Source: Chromatiales bacterium | GTDB taxonomy: Bacteria; Pseudomonadota; Gammaproteobacteria; Steroidobacterales; BM003 | Reading direction: 5' to 3' | Length of the DNA: 46,751 bases | Assembly: GCA_029864735.1 (NCBI GenBank) | Contig: JAOTSW010000003.1 | Span: 1 to 46,751, forward strand | Shown here: piece by piece, positions 27,818-37,145 of the stretch | Layout: each line of letters opens with the position of its first letter | How positions within the stretch are numbered: position 1 is the first letter of the stretch | Notes under the pieces: generated by a model | The model's input: the letters and a program-made list of their open reading frames with translations, nothing else | The model's database searches: none | Told to the model about the DNA's origin: nothing | Translations under genes and position numbers: made by a program

Positions 27818-28696
27818 TTATCCACGCCGCGCCAGTTTTTGGCGCAAGCCGAACCAGTTATCCAAATATCCGAACATTGCCAGCAGTGGAAGCGCCACCT
27901 GCAAAAGCAGCACCAGCATTGCGTAAACCACTATCAGCATTGCCATCGGCCAACCGCCCTCGGAGACCAGGAAGTGAGCTAACGACAGGCCCTGCAACAT
28001 CAGCAAGACAACGAAAACCCACATCACGTTCTCAACCCAGAGACCGCCGACCAGCATGGCAGTCACAACGACCAGTGTGGACACCGCGGTCAGAACTGTT
28101 CCCAACTTCATCTGCCGGAATTCAGCTCCAAAACGTCCCGCAAGCTCTTCCAACCCGTCCTGCCACACCCGTCCTACAAACAGGCCGGCCAGGCAAACCA
28201 GTGTAACAAGCCCGGTCATGACTCCCGGCATTACCCGAAAAATCGAGTTCCAGCTTTCCTCGGACAATTCCTGCCCAGCAGCACTGAACTGTTCCTTCAC
28301 CGGTCCCATTACTTCGCCCAACACACTTGCCGGGTCCGGCAACAGGACCAACACCAAAGAAACAGCTACCACCCCAAGGATCGCCGCCACCTGGAAAACC
28401 AGATTTAGCGATCGGTACCCCTGCAGCAATCCAGCCAGCAGTAGTACCGGGCCCCACATCACGCCGGTCACTTCCAGCATGGGCACGGGGTCACCCCCGG
28501 ATACCAGGGCCACACCGGCCAGTAAGACCATGGCGAGCGCGGCGGTCATCAGCGACTGTTTGACTCCTCGTTGCAGAGCAACCAGGGCGAGCAAACCGCT
28601 GCTAAGCACTCCAAGAAACGGAAGCAAAGACAACGCAGCAACCAGTGTGACCTGGCGGTGCTGCCTCTGCATAATCCAACGCAGGATACCGTTCAT
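27818..28696 (-). CDS. Multi-TM inner-membrane protein, DUF2232/YybS-like, between rpsR and rplI
   Basis: 292 aa with about 8 predicted TM segments; position in the rpsF-rpsR-X-rplI cluster. Confidence 0.75.
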   Translation of the reverse strand: MNGILRWIMQRQHRQVTLVAALSLLPFLGVLSSGLLALVALQRGVKQSLMTAALAMVLLAGVALVSGGDPVPMLEVTGVMWGPVLLLAGLLQGYRSLNLVFQVAAILGVVAVSLVLVLLPDPASVLGEVMGPVKEQFSAAGQELSEESWNSIFRVMPGVMTGLVTLVCLAGLFVGRVWQDGLEELAGRFGAEFRQMKLGTVLTAVSTLVVVTAMLVGGLWVENVMWVFVVLLMLQGLSLAHFLVSEGGWPMAMLIVVYAMLVLLLQVALPLLAMFGYLDNWFGLRQKLARRG

Positions 28697-28750
28697 CAGT
28701 ATTCAAAAATCACTGCCCCACACAACCGATGCGAGGCAGCGACCATAGCC

Positions 28751-28975
28751 CTAGTGGCTATCGGTGTAAGGCAGCAGCGCCAGGAAGCGGGCACGCTTTA
28801 CAGCGGTGGCCAGCTGACGCTGATAATTTGCCTTGGTACCGGTAATACGACTGGGAACGATCTTCCCGGTCTCGGTGATGTAATTCTTCAGGGTGTTGAG
28901 ATCCTTGTAATCAATCTCTTTAACACCATCAGCAGTGAAGCGGCAGAACCTGCGGCGACGAAAATAACGTGACAT
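28751..28975 (-). CDS. rpsR: 30S ribosomal protein S18
   Basis: [70 protein letters not shown]. Confidence 0.98.
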   Translation of the reverse strand: MSRYFRRRRFCRFTADGVKEIDYKDLNTLKNYITETGKIVPSRITGTKANYQRQLATAVKRARFLALLPYTDSH

Positions 28976-29019
28976 GGCTTAATCCTCTATCGAATTCAAT
29001 TCAGCAAAGATACGGTGAC

Positions 29020-29487
29020 TTACTCTTCTTCCGAGAAATCGTCTTCAGATTCTTCGGCAGGAGCATCGTCATCATCAGCACTGGCTTCCTCATCACCACC
29101 TTCGGTGGCACGAGGGGCACGTGCGGCATCACGTTCTGCGCGCTCGCTTTCGCGACGACGCTCCTCTTCCACGGACTTGGCCATGTGTGAGGGTTCGGTG
29201 ACGGCTTCTTCGCGGCCAAGGACCATGTGTCGAATGATTGCATCATTGAACTTGAACAGGGTCGTCAGCTCATCAAGGCTTTCCTGGCCGCACTCAATAT
29301 TCAGCATCAGGTAATGGGCCTTGTGAATCTTGTTGATCGGGTATGCCAACTGGCGACGGCCCCAATCTTCCTCACGGTGGATGACACCACCGCCGGTCTG
29401 GATCATACCTTTATAACGTTCGAGCATGGCAGGCACCTGCTCGCTCTGATCCGGGTGGACCAGAAAGACCACTTCGTAATGTCTCAT
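29020..29487 (-). CDS. rpsF: 30S ribosomal protein S6 with long acidic C-terminal tail
   Basis: [25 protein letters not shown]...[29 protein letters not shown]; tail ...[26 protein letters not shown]. Confidence 0.98.
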   Translation of the reverse strand: MRHYEVVFLVHPDQSEQVPAMLERYKGMIQTGGGVIHREEDWGRRQLAYPINKIHKAHYLMLNIECGQESLDELTTLFKFNDAIIRHMVLGREEAVTEPSHMAKSVEEERRRESERAERDAARAPRATEGGDEEASADDDDAPAEESEDDFSEEE

Positions 29488-29671
29488 TGTAGCTCCCTTC
29501 GGGCTTTGGGCCTCCCAATTAGTGGTGAGGCAGAGAGAAATTCAAACCCCTGGCAGGCATAGACCTGTCCAAGGGCGGGCAATGGTACCCAAGGACCCGG
29601 CTAAAAACAAGCCAATCCAAGTTCTTTCAATAGCTTGAGCAAGGCGGGAAACAACCTGAAACCCGAAAATC

Positions 29672-30415
29672 CTACAGCGAGCGCTGGCGAACCGCCTCGT
29701 AGGCCATGACCCCCAGGGCCACCGACACGTTCAGGCTCTCGACAATACCCTCCATGGGCAGTCGCACCAGGACATCACACCGCTCTGAAGTAAGGCGCCT
29801 CAGACCCCTGCCCTCTGCGCCCATAACCAGCGCCAGCGGGCCACTCAGGTCCGTCTGGTGGTACATGGCGGGGCCATGCTCATCGGCCCCCACCAGGGTC
29901 AGGCCCAGTTCCTTGAGTAGCAGCATGGTCCGGCTCAGGTTGGTCACCCGGATCAGGGGCACGGTCTCCGCGGCCCCGGAGGCAACCTTCCTGGCCGCGG
30001 GGGTCAGGCTGGCTGCCCGGTCCTTGGGCACGACAACTGCGCAAGCCCCCACCGCATCCGCAGTTCTCATACAGGCACCCAGGTTATGGGGGTCCTGCAC
30101 ACCGTCCAGTATCAGCACCAGCGGTCTGGGGCCGGCGCCGGCCACCAGGTCAGGCAATTCCGGCTCGTTCCACTGGCGGGGCACACGCAGGCGCGCCGCC
30201 ACACCCTGGTGGGAGGCATCCGGCAGCAGGTGGTTGAGGTCCTTGCGACCCAGGCGCTTCACCGGCAATCCGGCCTGCTCTACCAACTGGCGAGTCTCGT
30301 TCATGCGCTTGTCCTGGCGTTCATCCACCAGCAGAACTTCGATCACCCGGGACGCCGAACGCGCCACCATGGCTCGCACCGCGTGGTGCCCGAAAATCAA
30401 ACTTCCTTCGCTCAC
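29672..30415 (-). CDS. rlmB: 23S rRNA (guanosine-2'-O)-methyltransferase RlmB (SpoU family)
   Basis: IFGHHAVRAMV, LDGVQDPHNLGACMRTADAVG, VMGAEGRGLRRLT, GIVESLNVSVALGVMAYEAVRQR; GTGA overlap with rnr. Confidence 0.97.
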   Translation of the reverse strand: MSEGSLIFGHHAVRAMVARSASRVIEVLLVDERQDKRMNETRQLVEQAGLPVKRLGRKDLNHLLPDASHQGVAARLRVPRQWNEPELPDLVAGAGPRPLVLILDGVQDPHNLGACMRTADAVGACAVVVPKDRAASLTPAARKVASGAAETVPLIRVTNLSRTMLLLKELGLTLVGADEHGPAMYHQTDLSGPLALVMGAEGRGLRRLTSERCDVLVRLPMEGIVESLNVSVALGVMAYEAVRQRSL

Positions 30416-32760
30416 GATTTACCTTTATTCGTTACGCTTTTTCGCCTTTTTTCTGGAGTTGCCGACTTTTTCGCTGTATTTCCTTGCTTTTTCTTGGGAT
30501 TTCCACCTTTTTTCCGAATCCCGCCGCCCTTTTTCCGCCTTTCGGTACCGCCCTCATCTTTGTGACGGCTCACGTCGCCTTCCTTGCTGACCAGATCGAA
30601 ATCGATCTTGCGGTCCTCAAGGCTGGCGCGGGCCACCCTGACCTGCAGCCTGTCTCCCAACTGGAAGATACGTCCGCTTCGGCTGCCTATGAGCCGATAG
30701 CGAGGCCTGTCCAGGTCGAAGTATTCGCTGCCCAGGGCGCTCACGTGCACCAGGCCATCAATTTGCAGGGTATCCAGCTGCACGAACACCCCGAACTGGG
30801 TCACGCCGCTGATCGTGCCCTGGAACTCCTGGCCCAGCTTGTCCTGCATGAATTCAGTCTTCAGCCAGCCCATGGCTTCCCGGGTGGCGTCATCAGCACG
30901 CCGTTCGCAACGCGAGCAGTGATCACCCAGACCTTCCATTTCCACCAGCGAATAGGTGTAGGCGCCGGGCTTGCCACCGTCCAGCAAGTGCCCGATGGCC
31001 CGATGCACCAGCAAGTCGGGGTAACGCCTGATTGGCGAGGTAAAATGGGCGTATTCGCCCAGGGCCAGGCCGAAGTGCCCACCACTGCCCGGCTTGTACA
31101 CGGCCTGGGCCAGGGAGCGCAGCATCACGGTCTCGATCAAGGCGGCGTCGGGCCGGTCCTGGACCAGCTCGATGACCTTGCTCAACATTTCCGGCTTGAA
31201 GGTGGAACCGGGATTAAACGGAACTCCCACGGCGGCCAGGAACAGCTTCAGCTCTTCCAGGCGGTCCTCGTCGGGTCCGGCATGCACCCTATACAGGGAG
31301 GGAATGCGCGCCTTGCGCAGGAACCTTGCGGCCTCCACGTTGGCGGCGATCATGCATTCCTCGATCAACTTGTGGGCATCGCTGCGCACCCGCTCGTGGA
31401 TTGCAGCCACCCTGCCCCGTTCGTCAAATTCCAGGGTATTCTCGGGAATCTCGAAATCTATCGCGCCGCGTTTCTTGCGAGCGCCCAGCAGCGCCTTGTA
31501 TAGGGAATACAGGGTCTCCAGACCCTCAACCCGGGCCTGGAAGCGTTCCCGCAGCCGTTCATCGCCATGCTGGATGATTCCCGCCACCTGCTCGTAGGTG
31601 AAGCGCTGGGCCGAACGCATCACGCCCCGGAAGAACCGGGAACGGGTCACCTTGCCCTGCTTGTCGATGCGCATCTCACACACCAGGCACAGCCGGTCCA
31701 CATCCGGTTTCAAGGAGCACAGCCCGTTGGACAGGGCCTCGGGAAGCATGGGAATCACCCGGTTGGGGAAATATACCGACGTGCCCCGGTTCCGGGCCTC
31801 GGCATCCAGGGCCGTGCCATGCACGACGTAGTGGGATACGTCCGCAATGGCCACCAGCAATTTCCAGCCGCTGCCATCGGGCTCGCAATACACCGCGTCA
31901 TCAAAGTCCCTGGCATCAGCACCATCGATAGTGACCAGCGGCAGCTTGCGCAGATCCTCCCGGCCCTGCTTGGCGCTCTCGGGCACGGCCTCGCCAAAGG
32001 CCACCATCTCCTGCGCCACCTCATCCGGCCACAGGAATGGCAGGTTGTGGGCGTGGACGGCAATCTCGGTTTCCATGCCCGGATCGTTTTCTTCCCCCAG
32101 CACGCGACTGATTCGCCCTACCGGGTAGGTAGTCTGTCCCGGCGGCGCGGTAATTTCGGCAATAACAATCTGGCCTGGCTGGGCGCCTCCCCGGTGCTTG
32201 GGGCCGATCAGAATCTCGTGGGTAATCCGGGGATTATCCGGTACCACGAACCCTATGCCGCCTTGGGCGACGTAGCGGCCCACCACCTGGGTGTTGGCTC
32301 GCTCGAAGACCTCGGCCACCGCCCCCTCGGGACGGCCCTTGCGATCGTAGGACTTGATACGCACGGCAATGCGGTCACCGTGCATCACTTCCCGCATCTG
32401 GCGGGCAGACAGGAACACGTCGTCGGAGCCATCTTCGGGTATCAAGAAGCCGAACCCGTCCCGATGGCCCTGGACGACACCCGTCACCAGGTGAATCCGC
32501 GCGGTCAGGCAGTACTCGCCCTTGCGATTGATAATCAGCTGCCCGTCCCGGCCCATGGCCCCCAGGCGCTTGCGCATGGCCTGGCGCTGGGGCTCGCCTT
32601 TAAGCTTCAGGGCAGAGAAAATTTCCCGGGCAGCCAGGGGTCTTCCCTCGGCCTCCAGCAATGCCAGGACCTCGTCCCGGCCCGGGATCGTGAACGCATA
32701 ATCCGCCTGGCTACGCGGGCCTGAACCCGAACGCCCCGGCTTGTTGTTTGTGTTGCTCAA
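30412..32760 (-). CDS. rnr: Ribonuclease R; start more likely TTG at 32760 than ATG at 32799
   Basis: RNB-family motifs VTIDGADARDFDDAVYCE, HFTSPIRRYPDLLVHRAIG; S1 domain; Lys/Arg-rich tail; AGGA 8 nt before the TTG. Confidence 0.95.
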   Translation of the reverse strand: MSNTNNKPGRSGSGPRSQADYAFTIPGRDEVLALLEAEGRPLAAREIFSALKLKGEPQRQAMRKRLGAMGRDGQLIINRKGEYCLTARIHLVTGVVQGHRDGFGFLIPEDGSDDVFLSARQMREVMHGDRIAVRIKSYDRKGRPEGAVAEVFERANTQVVGRYVAQGGIGFVVPDNPRITHEILIGPKHRGGAQPGQIVIAEITAPPGQTTYPVGRISRVLGEENDPGMETEIAVHAHNLPFLWPDEVAQEMVAFGEAVPESAKQGREDLRKLPLVTIDGADARDFDDAVYCEPDGSGWKLLVAIADVSHYVVHGTALDAEARNRGTSVYFPNRVIPMLPEALSNGLCSLKPDVDRLCLVCEMRIDKQGKVTRSRFFRGVMRSAQRFTYEQVAGIIQHGDERLRERFQARVEGLETLYSLYKALLGARKKRGAIDFEIPENTLEFDERGRVAAIHERVRSDAHKLIEECMIAANVEAARFLRKARIPSLYRVHAGPDEDRLEELKLFLAAVGVPFNPGSTFKPEMLSKVIELVQDRPDAALIETVMLRSLAQAVYKPGSGGHFGLALGEYAHFTSPIRRYPDLLVHRAIGHLLDGGKPGAYTYSLVEMEGLGDHCSRCERRADDATREAMGWLKTEFMQDKLGQEFQGTISGVTQFGVFVQLDTLQIDGLVHVSALGSEYFDLDRPRYRLIGSRSGRIFQLGDRLQVRVARASLEDRKIDFDLVSKEGDVSRHKDEGGTERRKKGGGIRKKGGNPKKKQGNTAKKSATPEKRRKSVTNKGKS

Positions 32761-32788
32761 AAAGTATGTCCTGGAAAAAGAATCAAGG

Positions 32789-32817
32789 TTGACAAGCATA
32801 CAACGTCTACGTAAAGT
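32789..32817 (+). promoter_or_regulatory. Sigma70 promoter for tRNA-Leu
   Basis: Perfect -35 TTGACA (32789-32794), 17-nt spacer, -10 TAAAGT (32812-32817), followed by GC-rich discriminator CGCCC. Confidence 0.72.
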
Positions 32818-32857
32818 TCGCCCTCCAGCCAGGGTCCGGTTCCCGGATCCAGCCTAT

Positions 32858-32944
32858 GCCCAGGTGGCGGAATTGGTAGACGCGCTAGCTTCAGGTGCTA
32901 GTTATCGCAAGGTAGTGGAGGTTCAAGTCCTCTCCTGGGCACCA
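32858..32944 (+). tRNA. tRNA-Leu(CAG), CCA encoded
   Basis: GCCCAGG...CCTGGGC acceptor stem + A + CCA; anticodon stem-loop CTAGC-TTCAGGT-GCTAG; long class II variable arm; T-arm GGTTCAAGTCC. Confidence 0.96.
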
Positions 32945-32950
32945 TGATCC

Positions 32951-32974
32951 CGCCCCTTTTCAGGGGCGTTTTCA
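32951..32974 (+). terminator. Rho-independent terminator after tRNA-Leu
   Basis: CGCCCCT-TTTC-AGGGGCG followed by TTTTC. Confidence 0.85.
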
Positions 32975-33134
32975 TTTCCGGATTCCGCAATTGCGCAAGC
33001 CCTGCCACCGACCGACTTTCACTCTCGATCCGCTAGCGAATAGTGACGGGAATTCGACTGGTTCTACACCATGGGCAGCGACCCGGCCGCCACCCTCCCC
33101 GGGCAACTTCGAAATCCGCGCATGAGCGACTGGA

Positions 33135-33174
33135 CCGGAAGCAAATCGCCGCTTCCGGGGCCGAGAATCGGCCC
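33135..33174 (-). terminator. Two tandem perfect hairpins just downstream of the membrane-protein gene stop
   Basis: Plus strand CCGGAAGC-N8-GCTTCCGG (33135-33158) and GGGCCGA-GAA-TCGGCCC (33158-33174). They begin 2 nt after the stop codon at 33176-33178; no T-tract. Confidence 0.45.
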
Positions 33175-33175
33175 G

Positions 33176-33634
33176 TCAGGCCAGCCGCCGGTAAAAGCGA
33201 ACGATAGCCTCCTCGGCTGCGAGCATCACCATGACCACGACGATAAAGGCGACGATGCCGTGGAAAGCGCCAAGGAACTGCACCTCGTCACCGAAGGCCA
33301 GGTCGATGGCCTCGAGAATAATAAACTTGGAGAGAAACAGGATCAGCCAGGCGGTGAAATAGCGCATGAACTTCGCCATGGCCCCGGACCTGGCGTTAAA
33401 GAAATCCGCCACCTTGTGCTCCAGCACCAGGGTCAACTTGAGCAACACCTGTAGCAGTACCGCTGCCAGCAGGGAAATGGTGAAGGAATTGATCACCACC
33501 TTGTCCCAGTACTCTACAAACAGGTTCAGTACCACCAGGTCAATGAGGATGGCGGTGAAGTAGCGCAGGAACAGCCGCTGGCCATTTGAAGGAGTTTCTG
33601 CCGACGCGAGCTGTGGAAATTTCGTGTTACTCAT
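33176..33634 (-). CDS. Small inner-membrane protein of unknown function
   Basis: About 152 aa from MSNTKFPQLAS..., hydrophobic TM segments (LFLRYFTAILIDLVVLNLFVEYW; FMRYFTAWLILFLSKFIILEAIDLAFG; FHGIVAFIVVVMVMLAAEEA). Confidence 0.7.
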   Translation of the reverse strand: MSNTKFPQLASAETPSNGQRLFLRYFTAILIDLVVLNLFVEYWDKVVINSFTISLLAAVLLQVLLKLTLVLEHKVADFFNARSGAMAKFMRYFTAWLILFLSKFIILEAIDLAFGDEVQFLGAFHGIVAFIVVVMVMLAAEEAIVRFYRRLA

Positions 33635-33816
33635 GCACCGATCCCTCTCTTTGGCTGGCTGCCTGTGAGCCATTGTAGCCGCAGTTGCAGCACATTGAAC
33701 ACAAACCTGGCCGAGAGTCATGACAATCAGACCGAGCGTTTTACCATTGCCACATCTTTAGAACGCAATGCCAGTGTAAACTCGTTATTGTTCGCGCTCC
33801 GCCTCCCCGCTTCAGA

Positions 33817-36474
33817 TTATCCGTCCAGCAGCTCCCTGATACGCGCAAAATACTTGGGCAGGTCAAAGGGCTTGGTTAGTCGGTTCTCAACCAGCTTCCT
33901 GTCCGCCTTTCCGGAATCCACGTTCTCGGAATAACCGGTAACAATCTGGATTTTTACAGTCGGCCACCTGTCCTGGACGATGCTCGAAAGCTCATAACCG
34001 TCTATTTCGCCCATGATCGCGTCAGTCAGAAGCAAATCGACATGCTGGTTCTCAAGCACCTCGATTGCCCCCGGTCCGTCAGCCGCACAAATAACCGTGT
34101 AACCTTTTGCCGTCAGCAGCTGCTCGGACAACTGGAGTAGCGCAGGCTCGTCATCAACAACCAGGATGGTTTCATTGCCGCCGACATCAATGGCTGGGGT
34201 TTTCTCCTCAGCCGATCTTACCTGGGCGGCGACGTGAGAGATCCTTGGGAAAAAGAAAGAGAACTGACTACCCTCTCCAAGGGTAGATTCGACACTGATG
34301 CCACCGCCGCACTGCTTGGCAAACCCATAAACCTGGGCAAGCCCCAGGCCGGTTCCCATTTCACCTTTAGTGGTATAGAAGGGATCGAAAATCAGCTCCA
34401 GCTCAGATTGCTCCATGCCACACCCCGTGTCCTGGAAGCTCAACCTGACATAATCGCCAGCCTCTACCTGGAGAACTTCTGCCTCCGATTTACTCAAAAC
34501 AACATTGTCTGTCGATATAGTCAGGCAACCAGTGCCCGGCATGGCATGCATGGCATTAATACTGAGATTCAGGATCGCATTTTCCAGGTCACTGGTGTTT
34601 AACACGACGGGCCACAAGCCTGGCGCTGGATTCACAGACAAGCTGATGCGCGCTGTTAGCGTCGTCTCCAGCATGTGCTTTTGTTCCAGCAGGAACGAAT
34701 TGAGATTCACCACTTCTTCGTCTGCGGCAGATTTGCGGGCGAAGGTCAGAAGTTTCGCGGTTAGCCTTGCACCACGCTCCCCGGCATGTCGGATAGCACT
34801 TGCATACCCCGCCAGCTTTTGCTGGTCGCGTAATTCGTTCTCCAGAATGTCCGCATAGCCCAGGATAACCCCAAGCATGTTGTTGTAGTCGTGAGCGATT
34901 CCGCCACTTAGCTTGCCCAGCGCATCCATCTTCTTGCTGCGTTCAAGCGTCGCTTCCAGCAACAAGCGACGGGATGAGTCAAACACCACGCTCAACAAGT
35001 CGGCGATGGAAATAATGAACGCCTTCTCTTCGACCTTCCATACACGTTTCGGCCCGGTATGCTCCAGGCACACAACACCGGCCATCTCACCTGAAAAATG
35101 AAACGGCGCATCAAGCATCGAGGTTATGCCATTGGTGGGGAAGTATTCAGCGGTGAATTCCCTTGTGTTCGGCTCGGCATACACATCATCAAAAGACAGA
35201 ACTCTATCGCTGAGTACAGATTCAAAATACGAGGGAAAATCCTTGGCCAGCAAAACCATTCCAGTTGAATGGGATCTCAATTCAGAATTCCAGAGATTCT
35301 CGCATCGAATAGACAGCGCATCCTTCTCAAGAATCCATACACCCACTCGCGTAACCTGCAGTAACTGACTGATTTCCTCCGTCAGGTAATCCAAAAACCC
35401 GGGGAAATCCGAGCTGACGAAACATTTGTTCTTGATAAGTTTTGCCAACACCTCGTTGTAACGGGTGACCTGCTCCTGCCTTTCGCGCTCTTCCCGCAGA
35501 AGGGTTTTCTGCTCCGTGACATCTCTCAGGGACGCGACTGCACCAAGGACTTCTCCGGAGGAACTCACCAGCCTTCGCCCTGTCGCTTGGAGGACCACGC
35601 TTGGTTGCGATTTTGGTGTAATGACCATTTCTCTGTCCTGGACCTCATCTCCCTCCAGGGCTCGAAGCAGTGGCGCAAGCTCTTCTGGCAGAGGCGTAAC
35701 ACCATCGGCTTCGTACATGTCGTAGCAGTTCTTCCATTGACTCACTTCGGTGAGCCGTCCGGGGATACCGTGAATCTTTCGGAAGGCCTGATTGACATAC
35801 GTGATCTTCGCATCCCGATCGCAGGCAATCAGGCCATCGGCAACGCAGTCCAGCACGGCGTCCTGGAACACCAACAGTTCCTCCCGGCTTCGTTGCTCGT
35901 TTCTTATTGCGGAAATATCCTCCACGCTGGACCAGATCATCTTTTCGCCATTGAGCTCGAGAAACATTCCCTGCAGGCGCACATCCACAAGGTGCCCGTC
36001 CTTGTGGATGTACTGCTTTTCAAACGGCCCATATCGCCCGGTACGCTCCAGGCTATCGAGCATCTCGCGCTCTTTGTCATAGTATTCGACGGGTGTTATC
36101 TCCCAGTAGCTGAGAGCTAGAACTTCCTCGATGCTGCGCCCGATAATGTTGGCGTAGGCTGCGTTTACATCTACCAAGTCCCCTTTCTTGCTGGCCAACG
36201 CCAGGCCAATCGTGGATTCCTCGAATAGAATCCTGTTGTAGATGTCGCTGCTACTTTGACGATTCCAGCGGCGAGTCAGCAACCAATACAACAAGGCCGC
36301 CGTCACCGCGAGAAACCCCCAGACCTTTATAGATTCGATGCTGACCAACAGGCTCGGGTCGCTGATGAATCGCGCAGCAAACTTGTCCAGAGACAAATTC
36401 AGCACCACGCCCACTGCGACGTACGTCAACGATATTCTGATTGCCGACCAGTGCTGCTGGTTCTTCCCCGTCAT
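33817..36474 (-). CDS. Hybrid sensor histidine kinase: TM - PAS - PAS - GAF - HisKA - HATPase - REC
   Basis: Start reassigned to MTGKNQQHWSAIRI. H-box LSGGIAHDYNNMLGVILGYADIL, N-box NAILNLSINAMHAM, DTGCGMEQSELELIFDPFYTTK, GTGLGLAQVYGFAKQCGG; REC TILVVDDEPALLQ...LLLTDAIMG...TKPFD. Confidence 0.93.
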   Translation of the reverse strand: MTGKNQQHWSAIRISLTYVAVGVVLNLSLDKFAARFISDPSLLVSIESIKVWGFLAVTAALLYWLLTRRWNRQSSSDIYNRILFEESTIGLALASKKGDLVDVNAAYANIIGRSIEEVLALSYWEITPVEYYDKEREMLDSLERTGRYGPFEKQYIHKDGHLVDVRLQGMFLELNGEKMIWSSVEDISAIRNEQRSREELLVFQDAVLDCVADGLIACDRDAKITYVNQAFRKIHGIPGRLTEVSQWKNCYDMYEADGVTPLPEELAPLLRALEGDEVQDREMVITPKSQPSVVLQATGRRLVSSSGEVLGAVASLRDVTEQKTLLREERERQEQVTRYNEVLAKLIKNKCFVSSDFPGFLDYLTEEISQLLQVTRVGVWILEKDALSIRCENLWNSELRSHSTGMVLLAKDFPSYFESVLSDRVLSFDDVYAEPNTREFTAEYFPTNGITSMLDAPFHFSGEMAGVVCLEHTGPKRVWKVEEKAFIISIADLLSVVFDSSRRLLLEATLERSKKMDALGKLSGGIAHDYNNMLGVILGYADILENELRDQQKLAGYASAIRHAGERGARLTAKLLTFARKSAADEEVVNLNSFLLEQKHMLETTLTARISLSVNPAPGLWPVVLNTSDLENAILNLSINAMHAMPGTGCLTISTDNVVLSKSEAEVLQVEAGDYVRLSFQDTGCGMEQSELELIFDPFYTTKGEMGTGLGLAQVYGFAKQCGGGISVESTLGEGSQFSFFFPRISHVAAQVRSAEEKTPAIDVGGNETILVVDDEPALLQLSEQLLTAKGYTVICAADGPGAIEVLENQHVDLLLTDAIMGEIDGYELSSIVQDRWPTVKIQIVTGYSENVDSGKADRKLVENRLTKPFDLPKYFARIRELLDG

Positions 36475-36722
36475 AGTAAGTCCCGTTGTTGATTCCGTCC
36501 GCCGGGGGCACGCCCAACCGGCCCGGGCAAGGCGAAGCGGCGCGAGGCTTCCCATAGGTCCTGTGTCAGTGAGCGTAATACTGACCCGGGCTCGCGCTGC
36601 CTATTATCGTCTGGCAACCGGGCAGCTATTACAAGCCTGTGCTGGCCAAATACCATGCGCCTGATGCCGTCACCACTGACTGTCACCTGGGCGTGCTACC
36701 GGCTCTGCCGGTATGGGTCACG

Positions 36723-36938
36723 TCAGTCTTCAGGTTCCGCCGGCCCGCCTCCCCACTGATCCCGATGGGCCTGCTCGGCCTGCTGGCGAATGGCGGTATG
36801 GCGGTTATTAAGATTTAGCGATGCGGGATCACAGACCACGGCCCTGATCAGCCCCAGGTCCTCGGCCGCATCAAATATACTGGGGTACCAACTCCTCCAG
36901 TTAGGCAGACGCTGCTCAACTTGTTCCCGCAAAGTCAT
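36723..36938 (-). CDS. Small hypothetical protein (71 aa)
   Basis: MTLREQVEQRLPNWRSWYPSIFDAAEDLGLIRAVVCDPASLNLNNRHTAIRQQAEQAHRDQWGGGPAEPED; no overlapping larger gene; perfect hairpin 10 nt beyond its stop. Confidence 0.45.
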   Translation of the reverse strand: MTLREQVEQRLPNWRSWYPSIFDAAEDLGLIRAVVCDPASLNLNNRHTAIRQQAEQAHRDQWGGGPAEPED

Positions 36939-37145
36939 TCAGATATTTCCTGGTTCCTGGCCCGTCCCGTTCCCGCCGGGCGATTAACACGATGAGGACT
37001 ATTGTCCCCGAGGAATACTTAAATGTATATCACGGACGGCCACAATATAGGCTGGCAGGAGTCACAAAATGGATACCCTGTGACCGCACTGCAACACCGA
37101 AAACGGGTGGCGCACAGCTCAGAACAAGGGAGCGAAGGATTGGAT

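Noticed and set aside
30484-31503. 339-aa + strand ORF antisense to rnr
   Set aside because: Shadow ORF in GC-rich DNA opposite a confidently identified gene; no domain motif recognised
31567-32724. 385-aa + strand ORF antisense to rnr
   Set aside because: Entirely inside the rnr coding region in antisense; H/G/Q/P-rich shadow-ORF composition; rnr has clear RNB motifs
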